Assembly (NCBI GenBank): GCA_023055505.1
Contig: JALIRH010000014.1
Span: 15,464,501-15,528,500, forward strand
Reading direction: 5' to 3'
DNA length: 64,000 nt
DNA from: Callipepla californica brunnescens
Taxonomy: Eukaryota > Chordata > Aves > Galliformes > Odontophoridae
In this document: piece after piece, positions 1-14,400 of the stretch
Layout: the number at the start of each line of letters is the position of its first letter
Numbering within the stretch: the stretch's first letter is position 1
Notes under the pieces: model-generated
Told to the model about the DNA's origin: nothing
Database searches by the model: none
The model's input: only the letters and a program-made list of their open reading frames with translations
Program-made: the position numbers and the translations under genes

Positions 1-849
1 AGCCTACTGGGGAAGCTTCCAACAATCATGTCCTCCCCGGGCCAGCAACACAATGCCTCAGATCCATGCATTTACCCCCCAGGCTTGAAGAGAGGCTGCT
101 CATGGGACATACTGCTGTGACCTTTTCCAAGCTCTCCCCAGGCTAGAGAAGCTGGGTTTGAAAAAATATCATTTGCCAAATGATTTCTTAATGGTTGTGT
201 CTTCGGGTGAAACTTGTCATGCTTTTAATCTATTGCAGAAGAAAAGTGGGAACACAGAAGTTTGTGATTTTTAATGTTCTAATACTTATTTCAGTGGTTC
301 AGTTTTTATTACAATTATGTTTGTGGCAGACAAAATTTCTAAGGGCCAACATCTAATGTTGCTTTCAGCTTCTAATACATTTTTAATCAGTGTCAGAGAA
401 TGCTAAAACCATCCTTTTACTGCTTCAGAAGTGAAGAAAAGCCTCTGATACCTGAGTGTGCAACACTTCTACTCCCTTTAGAAGTGAACAGTGGTGTGAC
501 ACACCTTCCTTTTACGGTTTCCCTTTTACATGGTTGCGATGTTCCTCCATTGATTTTCTCTCGTGCTGGATTTCTCCCTGCAGGATTCTTGGTCAGCATG
601 TTGCAAAAGCTGATTTACCCTTCTAAGGCTGGAAAGTAAGAAAAAATCTGCACATTTTTGAACAGAGATGCTGAATATGCATCTCTTGCAACATCCAGTC
701 ACATATCCATTTATTTACCCACATCTGTATGTGTTGGGTTGTCCAGTGATGTCCAGTAGCAGCACGGTGATGTGCAAATCAGTGTCATTGGGTGGTCTGG
801 ATCTCATTTCAAGGCTGTGTGATCTTTCATATGAGAAGTGCCCTCATTG

Positions 850-947
850 AAAGACATGGTTTAGTGGGCATGGTGGGGATGAGTTGCTAGTTGGACTTGA
901 TGATCTTAGTGGTCTTTTCCAACCTTGATGATCCTATGATTCTATAA
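850..947 (+). repeat. CR1 LINE fragment, 3' end
   Basis: The segment reads through the characteristic CR1 3' end: a 'gacttgatgatctta' block, then 'ggtcttttccaacct', and finally the short ATTCTATG-type terminal repeat at about 936-947. It is an old 5'-truncated copy on the + strand. The 5' limit is uncertain. Confidence 0.85.
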
Positions 948-3776
948 AATAAAATATATAAATTAGCATGAATTATCCACTTAATTAATGATCCCTGGAT
1001 TTAACCCCTCAGAACTGCTAATAGCTTGCATCCACTTCTGGCATGACATGGCACTTATAATCAGGAAGTTCCACCATCCAGTGAGCAGGGCCACGGTGAC
1101 ACCTCCTTGACCTTTACAGCAAGCAGGATTGATTAGCTAGGTGCTGTTCTTTAACTGCTACGTTTCAAGAGGGAAATTCTGCATGAATTGCACATCTTGA
1201 AGAATAAATTGAAAAGGCATCTCTTTGTGTTCTGATTAAGCAATGCTTCCCCAGGCCCTACCTGTTGGGTAATTCTTATGTTTTCCATCCCTAGCGCATC
1301 TTCACGATTCCTGAAATGAATGACTGGTTTTCGGCTGCTTCCCTTCCTGGCAGACAGAGCTCACATGCTGGCTGGGGATGCTCCAGCACATCTGTGTGAG
1401 TCTTTCATCTGGCCCTGCCCTCCACTTTCATCTGCCGAGAGGAGAGCGCGGGTGTTGGCCTGGCTGCACAACAGAGCAGAGGGAACGGAAACCCACGAGT
1501 AAACAGCTCCTCTGTGCTGCCCTCTGATTACCTAGCAGGGGAATATTCTGATCGCTAATATTACAAATTAAGATGTGACCATTATAAATAGAGCAAATGC
1601 ATATGGTGTTCTCGGAGATGCATAATGCAGACATCACATCTTGATCGTATTAGGAAAGGCTTATGTCTATAGACGGCGCGTTCGCTCACCATTTGGGAAG
1701 GAGCCGCCTGGACCAGGATGTGAACTTTGCTATGAGGCTCTCTCGTGGTGCAGAGCCATTTGCTGCAATGTGTGTCCAGACGTGCTGGACTTGCTAAATA
1801 AGTTTTTTCCCAAGTATGTGGATTGAGAGGGATGGTGGGAGGTGAAGACACCAAATGTCTTACATGGTAATCTTGTCTTACCATATAGGTCAGGAAACTA
1901 GGGACTAACATGGGGATAAAAACAGCAAGACTCTGAAGACTAAACATCCAGGATGAGGAAAATGTATCTCATGCTGGCAGTAAGACAAACAGATTAATGT
2001 AAAAATGTAAGAAAGGCTGCAGTGGGCTAGAGGGAAGGTGGAACTGTCCCAGGAGCCTGTGGCCAGCTGCAGTCAGCACCGCACATCTGAGGACCACAGG
2101 GACCAGACTACAGGGACAATGCAAGCCTATGCCCCACTGGTTTCCTTTCCCAACTTGAAGATTATTGTTTGTTTATTTTTTTAATTTAAACTCTGTATTT
2201 GTTGCTCCGCATTGTTCCTTTTTCCCCGAAAACATCTAAACTTGTTTGCTCCCTAAAATCAGGTGACATTTGGGATCTCTACAAGCACAGTGGCCACAAA
2301 GGAAGGCCCCCATGTAAGGTATCAACCCAACATGGTAATAAAGACCATGCACAGCATCCCGTAACATCCATGCCACATTTCTCTTGGCCATTCACACAGG
2401 GAGGGAGCTGTGGGACACAGGGATGGCAGGATTAGTCATCTCCACACCAAGGCTCCTGGAGCCATTCTGTGTTTGTGAAATGTTTTGATGAGTGTTTGGT
2501 TTCTATTGGTGACATAAATCAATCTCCCTGCCATGGCGCTGGTTTTCCAGAACAAAGAATCCCCAGAAAAGGGGAATCCTGCTGCTGTCTTGTATAACAC
2601 AAACGTAGGGTCCTGCTGGCCACATGATATTTCCAGCACTGGATTTATTTCTTTTTTTCTGCAGGATGCAACCAGGATGCTAATGAAAACAACACATGGA
2701 AGACCTCTGGATAAGCCCCAGTGTCTGCTGAAGAGCACATAGCTCTGGTCTGGTGCCTAAAGCAAACACAGATGCATCTAAAACAATTATCAAAGATAAA
2801 CAACATACGCCTTGAGAAGGAAAGGAAGGTCTATATGTGCCTGAGGACCAACTGTTGGCTGCTCCAATCTGCTGAATTAACTTGACACACGAAGGAGCAA
2901 GAGGAATAGGAGCAGAATACACAAATGGCCACAGAGGGGGTACTGATGTGAATTTAGTGCAATGATGAGTTACTGTGCTCCTCTAGCTAAGGAAAGTTCT
3001 CCACATCCCCACTTCACTGCGTAGTGCAACCAGGAGCACTGAGAGCCTCACCCTCTGGACAGCCAACCCCAAAGGCTGACATGATCTGCCCCCATCCTGC
3101 TGCACTGCCAAACTCCCAACCAAAAGGTGAACTGTGGGGAGTATGACCAAAAAGCCAAACCTTTGCTCCTCAAACTGGACCTCTTCTGGCTGGAGGGAAC
3201 TGAGGAGCAGTCTGTTTCTCCTGATGTGAGTGCTGCACACAGCCCTGGGCTAAAGCCTCCACAGACACCATCAGAATGTTTTGACAGCTTTAAAGGGGAA
3301 TTTCTGTAGGGGAAAGAAAATCTTTCTCCCAGGACGGATTACAACAAATGGCAAACATTTTTCTCAGGTACAAAAGTGAATATTTTATGTAGCTCTTTGA
3401 TGGGCAAATTTCATTCTGATCACAGGTGATATATTACAAACATCCAGAAAACATGTCCAAGCAGATAGATGAGGAAAAAATGTGATTCTCTTTTTGGCAA
3501 TTCACTCAGTGGAGAAACAGATGACTGAGCACAAGAGCACTTCAAGGAGAGGAGATAAAAGCAGTCCTCAGCCCAGCAGAAACCTTTCAGACCAGTTTCA
3601 TGCTACCCAGCGTGCTGGGTGGCACACCTACTGTTGCATGAACTAACAGAGTTCTCCCAAAACACTAATATGGGTTTAATCATATTTGTTGTGCCCAATT
3701 CCTGTAATTTGTCAGTGGAAAGCACTTAAGGAAATGTAAGTGGATTGGAAATTATTTGGTTGGAAAGTTAGGATCC

Positions 3777-3805
3777 TTTTTTTTTTTTCTTTCTTTTTTT
3801 TTTTC
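3777..3805. repeat. T-rich low-complexity tract
   Basis: A run of about 29 nt is almost entirely T with two interspersed C residues. No gene feature is associated with it. Confidence 0.9.
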
Positions 3806-4650
3806 TGCCTCAAAATATCTCTGGCAAAGCACAATGGACTTTTCCATTGATACTGGCCATCCAGTAGGTTCTCATGAAGTTTTGATTTGCCTTGTGATAT
3901 TTGTCAGCTTTCTCCATGGAAAAGTATATTTTTGGACAGGCTGTAGAAATACCCAAGAATTTAGAACATAGATTTCAACATCCCCCGGCTGCAGGAATTT
4001 GGGTTTGACAGCAGATCTGTTCTCCAGTCTACACAGTGAGACCAGGCAGTATCCTGCAGCCGACCCCTCCCTACATTCACTCTTGTTTCCTGCATCCAGC
4101 AAACATGAGAGCTGAACACTCACCCAGGCATAACCCTGCACCTCTGTCACCAGCTCTGACCTTTGCTGTGCAGGAAACTATTCAGCAGAACAAAACTCTG
4201 GTGGGGGTGGGAAATCATTGCTACATTCATTGCTGGACCACGGATGCCCAATTCACCAAATTCCCCCAGGCCCCAGCACAATAATTCTTTAAGAGAACCC
4301 AGTTATCTTTTCTACTTATCAAATTTCATAAACAATGAAAATTTACTGTTTCTTCCCTGTGTTAAGCCCATCTCTCCAGCTACTCACCTACAATGCAATT
4401 GCTGACTAGGGAGCACAAAACAGAGTTTGCCCCAGCAACTGCTCTCAGCAAGAATGTTGCAAACTTTTTATTGGAGAAACCACATAATTCATCTTGCCAC
4501 AGATTTATTCTCGGGGAATTCAGAAAAATGCCATGGCCTCACTTTCTTATTAAGTGCCAACAAGCAGACCTCGTCCTTTCTGTGTAATCACACATCCAGT
4601 GTGCATTCCTTCTTGATTTCTGTCCCACTCAGAGCTGCAGAGTTTCACGT

Positions 4651-4710
4651 TTTATTTAATAAGTAGGCAGAGTATAAGTAATTATTTAATAAGTAGGCAG
4701 AGAATAAGTG
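4651..4710. repeat. 30-bp tandem duplication
   Basis: Two adjacent 30-bp units (4,651-4,680 and 4,681-4,710) share the core 'ttatttaataagtaggcag' and differ at about three positions. This is a recent local duplication in otherwise unique sequence. Confidence 0.9.
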
Positions 4711-5353
4711 TGCCTTTGGAACACCTCCATACCCCCAGCCTGTGATGCCCAGGCTTTACACATCTGTTTATTTTCCCATTCCATGAAAATAGTGACCCCA
4801 ACACATCACACCGGGAATCTCATTTTCTTCAGAACTCAGAAATAAACAAGTGGTTCTCCAAGAGAGCTGTAAATACACTGACTTAACAACACGCATCGAA
4901 GGTTTTTCTGCAGAAACTACTCCCGACTTAGTGAGCCTGCAACAATTCATCCCAAGTGTCATCATAATTCCAGAGGGAAATCAGGAAAACATGTACAAGC
5001 TCCTTGAAGTACTATGTCAGCTGCCTACCCTCAACATGATAAATACTCACATGTTGTGTGCTTTCTGCAGTGTCTCTTCCTGCTGTATTTCACATGGAAA
5101 ATAAATCAAAACAAAACAATCTTATTTACAATAGTGAGTGGAGAGAATACCAATAGGTCTCTGAAGGTTTGGGTTTGGTTGTTTGTTATAGGCAAAACAG
5201 GGAGTGGTTAAAGACACCTTCTGGTCTCTATGGCCATGCTCCTTGATTTTTTACGTGATTTCTAAGTCTCAGGTTTTTGCACTGAACTTTTTCTGCATCC
5301 TGTGCCTGAGCCCTGGGATTGTTTTTCAGTTGAAGCAGAAATGGCCCAGTGGT

Positions 5354-5407
5354 AGGACAGGACAGGACAGGACAGGACAGGACAGGACAGGACAGGACAG
5401 GACAGGG
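5354..5407. repeat. (AGGAC)n pentanucleotide microsatellite
   Basis: About eleven perfect tandem copies of AGGAC lie between unique flanks. ORFs across it on both strands consist of repeated short peptides and are artefacts. Confidence 0.97.
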
Positions 5408-8400
5408 GTTCTGCTGCACCTAGGCTGCACCTTCTGTGCCACCAACAGAGAGGATCTTCCCAGGCTTCCAAAGAAGACAACTGCTCCTCCTTCATCTACA
5501 TTCTAAATGAGACTTAAGCATCAAAATCCATAGGATTTGCTAATGCCCCAAGGGTAGACACATCATGGCCAGATTTCAAATATCTGAAATGTCTGATCAT
5601 GAAGAGCAAGAAAGTGGATTGAATAGATCCATGCTCTCCTCATAAAAATAATCCCTATTGTGTTTCTTCTATTCACTAGCTTTAGCACTGTGTGGTTTTC
5701 TTTTCTTTAAATGTAAAAATAAAATAAAATAAAATCTGTTCAAATATTTAGATTCCTCTCCTCTTGTGAGTCATGCTCAGATGATCCTCAAGGACCTTTC
5801 CTTCTCTCTCTGCCTCATATGTTAATCCAAATCTCCTTTCTTAATAAAACTTTTATTCTATGTGAGTCTTTAACCTCTGTTTCCAAGTGACAAAATCAAA
5901 TCCAGTTCCTCCTGATAGCGAAAACTCATTTCTGGTTGACTGACATGTTTAATTAAATACCCATATATTCTTTTAATTGCTAGGTTATTAGCAAGACAGC
6001 CACCCTGAGGATTATTGCATGTGTACCTGAAGACTGAGCTGCCAACATTTTTCCTGTTCTTTGATTTCCCTTTCCCCATGCCAAGCCTTGCTCCAGATAT
6101 ATCTCTGTTTATGCTGCAAATTGTCATTAATAACCAAAAGACGGCAAGATGGAAACTGCATTATGAAAAACATCCCATCCACGTTCCTGGGGCTTCTCCG
6201 TATTACGACACTCCTCAGTGTTGCAACACTGTGTGCGTCGCCAGAGAAAGTGGAAAAACCTGCTGTCTGTCGCACCACTACATGTTCCAATAGCCATCCT
6301 CTTTCCAAAGCCATCAAATGTCTGGAGAACACTGTGGCCACCACAGACCAGGGATTATCTAATTAATTCAAACTTCATTCCTAGTGAATCACTGCTCGTT
6401 TCAGTTTGCTGTCTGCAAACAGGCGTAGGAATAATCATGTGCACACGCGAAGCTTCATTTTCAAGGATTTGCTCTTGACACTGATTTTAATAAATCATTG
6501 GTGAACAGTAAGCAATGGCAACCATTTTCTTTTTCCCCAGGTAGTGACACTTTCCTCTGTTACACTGCTACTACTGAAAACAACCAAACTGTAACATAGC
6601 ATGGCAAATAGGTCTTTCATCTACTCTACAACCAAGCCCTTCTCCTGCTGTAATGATGTTATTTGTGGGATATGCGTCACACATTAGCTCTGTACAAAAA
6701 ATAGAGAAGTACAGCTGAATGATATGAAAGGTATCTTGGTAATGTTCTTGGTGACAGGATAAATCCCCAAGAGCCAAGGCTGATAGAAGTACCTAGGCAG
6801 ACCTATTCTCCTCCATAAACCATATAAAGCAGACTCAGACAGCAGAGATACTCAGCAACCCCTTCAAAGAGCAATTATATTCTAAAGCTCCTTATCTTGA
6901 TAAAGACATTGTCATGACGCCAACTATTGCAAACCATTCATCATATTCTATTAAGATGTCAAAACTGGAAATTCTCTTTAACTTTTTTTATGTATCTTAG
7001 GAATCTGTTTATTGTTTCCCATCAATTGAAGGAACACCGTTCAGTATGTATTAACTGGGATCTGGTTTTCATATGGTCTTCACCGTGACTTTGATGATCT
7101 ACAGAAGCGAGGGATCCTAATCCCTGATCAAAGAGATGGAAAGCCTCTGCTACCTTTCCTGGGCTCATTTCTGACAGTCATGCTGAAATTAAAGCATCAA
7201 GCCACAGGTTTGTGAAGGCAGGAACTGAGCAGTGAGTTTAACACTGTCCATCAGTAAAAACAAAAGATCTGCTCGCCTTGTGCATCCTGACATAGACTGC
7301 CAGAGAAAGGCAGCATCAAGTCCTGAAATATTGTTTGGAGAGCCATTGCCCAGCACAAACCTTACAGATCTCCTTCAATTTTTTCATATATTTATTTGAA
7401 AGATAGCCATAGGTACTCAGTTTTGATTCTCAGTTAGGCATCTTCATAAATTCGAATCCTCATGACTCTGGTGTATGACTGTACATACATTGTTATTTCA
7501 TCTAATCTCACTTTGCACAGTTGAACTCAGTGCTAGCAAATCATTCAGATATCACAAACCTAAGCCACCTTTCACCTTCCTTCTGAAATCCCGAGATTGC
7601 CACAGTTTCAGGGTTGTTCCTCCACATCTGTACATGCACAATTCAGTCCAACTGATGTCACACAAACATCACAAGCCAAAAGTCTTCATTACTGTGTATT
7701 TACAAAGTTAAAAACAAAAGCACTGATCGTTTACAGTTCCACAAACAGTAACCTTGACACCCAGGGGTACATGACCGAGGCTTTATACAGGATTTCAGGC
7801 ATAATGTTCCTCTTAAACTCAGCAAAAGCCACAAGACCCCTGCATACATCACCATGACAGACTTCAAGATGAACCAGCAGCTTAATATTTAACTTTCTGT
7901 TTGGGTTATTTACACTATGACATATCCCGCCATCCCATAACTCCACTAACATGCCATTGGTTTCCTACTGAGCACCCAGTCTGGGATGAGCCATTTGGCA
8001 TCTTAGAGTGTGAGAGCAAACACAGCATGCATATGGGGAAAAGCAGGTTGCCCCCTCCACATTGGAGCAAACCCTGAGCTCTTGCTCAGTACCACAAGCA
8101 ATGAGCTATGTGAGAGTGGTATCGGATACGATGATTAGCAAAAATTGCTTCCTTTCCAGCATCCTGTTATTTTACCCACATGGTGATTTACTGATGTTAA
8201 AAATTGGGTCTGGCAGGTGGAGTGCTCCTTGCTGCTGGGAGCTGCCAGGCGAGCAGGTGTCTGGTTTCGGCTTTTAAGAGGTCTTTGTTTACCTTGCTTG
8301 GATACCTTTTTATTTTTGAATACACCTTTCCTTCCTTCATGGCTTTGTTCTCCTCTTTGCAATTCATCTTTTATTTTTTTATTTTTTCTAATCTCTAATC

Positions 8401-11400
8401 CACATTTGACTGTCACTGGCATTTAAACAACTTCCTAATCTCTAGGATTTCCTCTCCTCTGTAAATCACCTTTAAAAACCCGGCAATCCCTTATTATTTC
8501 TGCTTTCATTTTCATTGCCTCATCTATAACAAGCAATGTTAAATCCAGAGAGCATTCAAGACCAATTTCAATTTCTATATGAAAACAAACAAACAAAAAC
8601 ACGTTTTGTCGAGCCCAAAGGAGGATTTTTGCCAGAGTGAGTTATTTGTTCTCTCTCTAGTAACAACGTGACGTGATGCCAGCTCTATCTAATTTCACGT
8701 GGGGCCAGGAAGGGTTTGTTTAAATGGCCATAATATTCATTCAGCACTTCTTTCAGAGTGCCCTATATAAACCAAGAGCTGTGTGATGTCTGCTGAGCAG
8801 CTTCCGTCCTCCCAGGGAGATTGGACCGCGCTTATTTTCACAGGTAGCAAGAAAAGAGACCATCTGCTTCACTATTTTATAATCAGCTTATTTATCTGCA
8901 TGCAGCCACTGTGGGAGGCTTCCAGCATGCCCCCCAAAGCCAACGGCTGTGGGGGATCATGGGCGTCTGCAGACTTCTTGGGATGCGACCAAATCCTCCC
9001 CTTCCTTTTCTAACCCAAGAGCCATCTCTTTGGCTGTGCACGTGTTTGATGTTATTTCCACGTATCGTAGACTGGGACTCCAAACCACAACAGGTGGGGT
9101 GAGAAATCAGCAAAGATGTGTCACAGGGAACGGAAGGGGTGAAAGAAGGGGTTGGCAGTGAGCTGTGTGCAGCCTCCGCAGAGGTAAGGAGCCCAGCAGT
9201 GCCAGTAATTGCAGTAATCAAAGTAAATCACATCATGCCTAGATGACATTTTTCTCCCTGTACGTGACAACAGAGATGAATTTTCCGGTTGCATTTGAAG
9301 ATGATGATTTCAGAGGTTATGCGAGAGGACTGGTTGCATATTTCAGCTGGAAAAGTAGTTTGCACAGAAATTCAGATATTTTCTAAGATTTTGAGGAATG
9401 CTGTGGAGAATGGGATGTAAGCCGGAGTAGCAAAATGGACCCCTTGACTACATAATGGATTGTGGATATCTTTAAAAGAGCAATTGTGCTTTGAAGTCCA
9501 ATAAGAAAATAGAGGTCTTTATCTCAACGATGATAATTGCACTCAGACGCTTTAATCAGCATGCTTCAGATTCAAGCAGATGGATGCAGAGGGCAAATCT
9601 GCAAAGGATGAATTATTTATTTTGGGCACACTAAAACTTCGCCTCTTAAAGGTCATCAAACTTTCAACAGAATTGACAAAGTTTGCAGCATATGTGAATG
9701 CAATTAATCTTCTCATTAGAGAGAGGCAACATTTTCTTTGAACTTGATATGCCTACTAGGGGAAACAGCGAAAAAAAAGAACAAAATCATTTATGGAAAA
9801 GTACAGCTGAAGAGCATCTGTTTGTCTTACATCAGTGGTCCCATGCAATTGCTTACCAAGAAATTAAAATAGCAACCTTAGAGCAGAAGGATATGTTCTG
9901 CCCAATAGGCATTAATATTTGACATATGTATCAGTTTAATAGGATTACAAAATTAAAAGCTCCAGATCAAGCAGTGCTTATCAGTTAGCATGATGCCTCT
10001 TTAGTGGCTGACTAAAGGACTGCAGTGTCAAAGGCAGGAGAAGCCATTTACAGTCTGTAGCAGAAATCAGCAGTCAGCAAAGAAGAAAGCAATGCCACCA
10101 CTCACCTCTGACTTCAATGAGGCTGCTCACATGGGTCATTTTAAACATGGGAAGGAATGGCTTTAAATGATTTCCAATACCTTGAATTTAAATCAGAATG
10201 GGTCAAAACCTGGTCCCCATCTTGAATTTGTCCATCTGGACTCTAAGCAGTGGGTAAAGGCATTGATTTCTGAGGTTGTGTTGGGGCTGAGACATCAGAG
10301 GGACATCAGCCACAGAGGGCAGGGAGCACAGTGAAGCAGCCAGCCCCTAAACCGGGCTGAATTCAGGGGAATCCCACATCTGAGAATGGAGGAGTGCCAA
10401 GGAGCTGCCGAGGTTTATGGGCATCACCACTTCTTTTTCAGAGCACTTTGAAATACACAGCTTATAAATGCTCAAGGTAAGTTATCTGGCACAAGCTGTC
10501 CCCAATAAACAGCATTCCTGTCACTTTCATTAAAGAACAACTTATTTTTGAGTAGACAGATGCTGCTCTAGAAACACTCTGTGATCACTTTTGCTTTAGA
10601 AAACCCTTAAATCTATTCGCAATTTTTCAACCAAGAGTTAAATGAGCTAATTAGGGACCAGACAGGACTTACTCCATCAGGCTTCTGAGCGCATTACAAT
10701 AATCCCAGCACTCAGCAACTGCCTAAAGAAATCCTTCACAAAGAAAGGGAGGGAAAAGAAAGATGAGCTGCACAGCAGGGCTGTGGCACTGCTACCTGGA
10801 GCCATGGAAGTTGGAAACTCAGAAATGCAGAGAGTGTTTTCATCCCACCATCAAATCAAGGGTGTTGTGGGACTGCTGCACCTGAAGGGGGCAATTAATC
10901 TAATCAAATAACTGATAGCACTTCTTAAAATTGCATCTCTCCTCTTCCCATTTGAAAAATCAATAGGAAATTACTGCCTCATGTACCTGAATATTAAAAC
11001 TCAGAGATTCACGTAGGATAGGAAAAGGACGTGAGATCCTAGCAATTACTCAGATGATACCATTATGGAGTTAATGACACAGAGCTGGGTTGATTTTAAC
11101 TTCTGGAGTTGGGCCAATTAGCGGTTAATTCTGTGACTGCAATAACAGCACAGAGCATTCATCATGCACAACAAAAGTCAACGCTTTATCCAACTGTACC
11201 TTCTTCTTCATAGTGTTATCTGGAATCAAAGGCATGGCACAGAAGCACTCAAAACTCAACTCTGAGATCAGTGCCTCTATCAGGACCACAGTGGGAACCC
11301 AAGGATTGGAAGAACAGCTCTTGGCACAATGTTATTTGCCTGATGAGGGCTGAGAGGAGCAAGCTTCAGGCAGTAGGTGCTTTGCAGAGATTTTCTTCCT

Positions 11401-14400
11401 TAAGAGAAGTTTGTAATCAAATGACCCTGGGAAGAAAAGGGCCTCTGAACAACATAATGAAATTCTGCATTCAAATTTAAGCACACACACAAATCATTTC
11501 TGAATGTTATTTCATTCCACGATGGGAAAATCCCCCTTTCTTTGTTTGGAAGCGTCACCTTTTAATGGGTACCAGAAGATTCCCTCAAGGCCACAATTTT
11601 TTCCAGGATTTTTCTTTCTTTGAGTGCCCACAGTGTTCCCTGCTCTGTGCAGCAGTGCCAGACACATGCCCTGTGTTCTCTGGGACAAAGAGCAGGGTGG
11701 TTGCAGCAGCACCCCGATCTGGGATGTGAGCACTGCAACATCCCCGCGACAGTAAGCCAGGACTGACTTCATTTCTGGAAGGGCAACAGCCAGGGCAAAT
11801 TGTTTCCATCCATTTAAACGATGTCATTGGCTCTCCCGAATCCCATCCCATCTTCCTGGCACAGAAAGGACATTCCCATTTATTGTGTGAGACACTCTAT
11901 GCCGTGATATGAAGAATAATCAAGGACCTTTAACCTCATTTTGTTGCTCAAGTCAACACCAGGATTTTATCATCATCTTTCAAAATCACTTTTCTATAAT
12001 CAAGGCTATCATTGCTTAAGAGCCCCAGTACACAAATGGACTACAATTACAAACACCTGAAAATGGATAACTGGAAGTTACTATCACACTATAAAGGATG
12101 AGTAAATGTATGGGAGCCAGTGAAAGGAGGAGGAAACAAGGAACTGCGAACTCACACCCCAGCAGCACACAGAAATTTCTTCTATCTGCTAAGCAGAAGC
12201 AAATCTGAAGTTACACAACTAAACCTGGGGAGAAAGAGGCATTCCCTGAATGCAGGAGCTCTATACCCAAACCTGGGAGAGAAGCAGCCACCTGCACTTT
12301 GCAATCTGTGAGCTGACATCAAAAAAAGAAAAGTATAAACACTGCCTGGTGCACGTTACAGAGCTTAAAAGGCAATAACTGTTAGTAATCTAGTTCAGCT
12401 GCTGAAGTTCTAAGTGCTGCAAGGAACTCAATTAGTCACTGGCTCCAACAGCCAAACAGACTGAATGCCACAGTGGAAATATTTGACATTTTCTTAACCA
12501 GTTGAAAACTTCCACACCAAATCCTTTCAGGGTGTATTATTCCTTGCAGACCTGCAGTAAGTGTGCAGGTAGGGAATCTAAAACCCAAACACTGAACAAA
12601 AAGAAAGCCCATGTCATGTCCAGGAGCTAACATCCAGCAGGTTTACTGCTTGCTGGAGGACCTTGGGTTTTTGGGAATTTAAGCATGTGTTCTCTGCTGC
12701 CTCATGGTGATTTACTGAGAAGGGGGAAAAGTGACCTCAGTGGGCTCCGTCTCTTAGAGAAGCACTGAGCACTGCAGGATTCCCCCAAAAAATGAAGACC
12801 CACAGCAGCTGAGCAGATGCTGATTGCTGAAGGATTTGGGTGGTGGGAAGCACACACCCATGCCAAGCTTAGGGTACCTGAGAGTCAGCTTTCTTTCCCC
12901 CCACTCTGTTCCCAGGAGATGCATTCCAAAAGCAGATGGGGAGTGCCGAGATAAGGGACAAACCTGCAGCTTGCCCCATGGGATCTTAAGGAACGTGTGG
13001 TTCCGAGAACAGGATGCTCTGCCAGGGCTCTGATGTCTCATAAATCACCAGGCTTGTAATGACTCGGGACATACTCTGCCGAGCAAGGTTCCTTGCCCCA
13101 TCTATGGGACACGGTGTGCTCCCCAAAGCCTCGGATTTGCCAGCTCCTTGCTCCCCAGGCCATCAGGGGAGGCTCGTTAGCAGGAAAGCTGCACTCAAAG
13201 CACATTTCCTGGAAAATGATGATTCCCACATGGTCCCAAATGACTGGAGAAGTTCCCACTCACGCCTTACACACTCCAACCATGCTCAATGTCTTCAGTA
13301 TGGGTTGCTGAGGTCTTGGTACTACTTTTCAGGAGCAGAACAAGCCCAGGGAAGGGCTGGTGGGGAAGAACCCATCTAGGGGCTGCCTCTGGAGTGACCT
13401 CTGCTAGGAATGAGTGATGGTAGGAAAGCAGGAACAGAGGAGAGCTGGGACACAGCAGCCCAGGAGCCCACGCTCCCAGCACAGCTGCAGAGATGCCTCC
13501 TTGCTGTGAAGGTGACAGGGAGGAAGCTGCAGCTGATGTGCATTTTTTCTGCTGGAGCATTTCATATCTTTTTTCAAACACTGGGACGAATTATGCAAAA
13601 TAAATACATAAAATGCAGGAAAAAAAAAACACAGATTTTGCCAGCAGATATTAGACAAAAATAAAAATAAACCAGCAAGCTAGCAGGGGACAGTTCTTAG
13701 GACTGACCAAAAAAAAAAATTAAACAGCTGCTCCTCAACATCTGTACCACAGTCGTGCTCTAAAAGAAAGAGTAAATGACCAGAGTAGGAATTTATGAGA
13801 TCTCTTCTGTTCAAGCCTGAGTTTGGGGACTGGAGGAGCACAGAGTGGCACAGAGGGATGGTCACAACTCCAATTCAAGTGTGTTCATCTAGAAAGGTGC
13901 TGAACCATGGGATCCCCAGCAACTGCTCAACACGCTTTGGTAGTGCCAAGTCAAGCCAGCTCTTCCAGGGTTAATCTGAGGTCTCATCTCCTCAGCACCA
14001 CAGGAACATGGAGTGCAGTGCCCACCACAGGGGCTGTGATGGGAGCACTGAGTTGTCAGTTCTGGAGCGATGCGGTCACATCCGATCTTGCATTCTTTGA
14101 GCACTTTAGTTTCATAGTGAAAAACAAGAATTTGGTCACCTGGCGGCTCAAAACCAAAAACAAACACTCTCCATTTCCTTACGTGTCTATTAAGCCAATC
14201 CCTCAACAGTAAAGGCATGACTTCTGAATTCTGGGTATTTATAGTTTGTGTCTGTTTTGCTGACAGCAGGACCAGGGGGAACCAAGTGGCTCAGACTGTA
14301 TTTTACACATGAAGGCCAACATCTATCCGCAAAACTCACTGGTGTGGCTAAATCGATCCAGCAGAACTTGGAACCGCACTGTATATCCCCCCCCCCCAAA

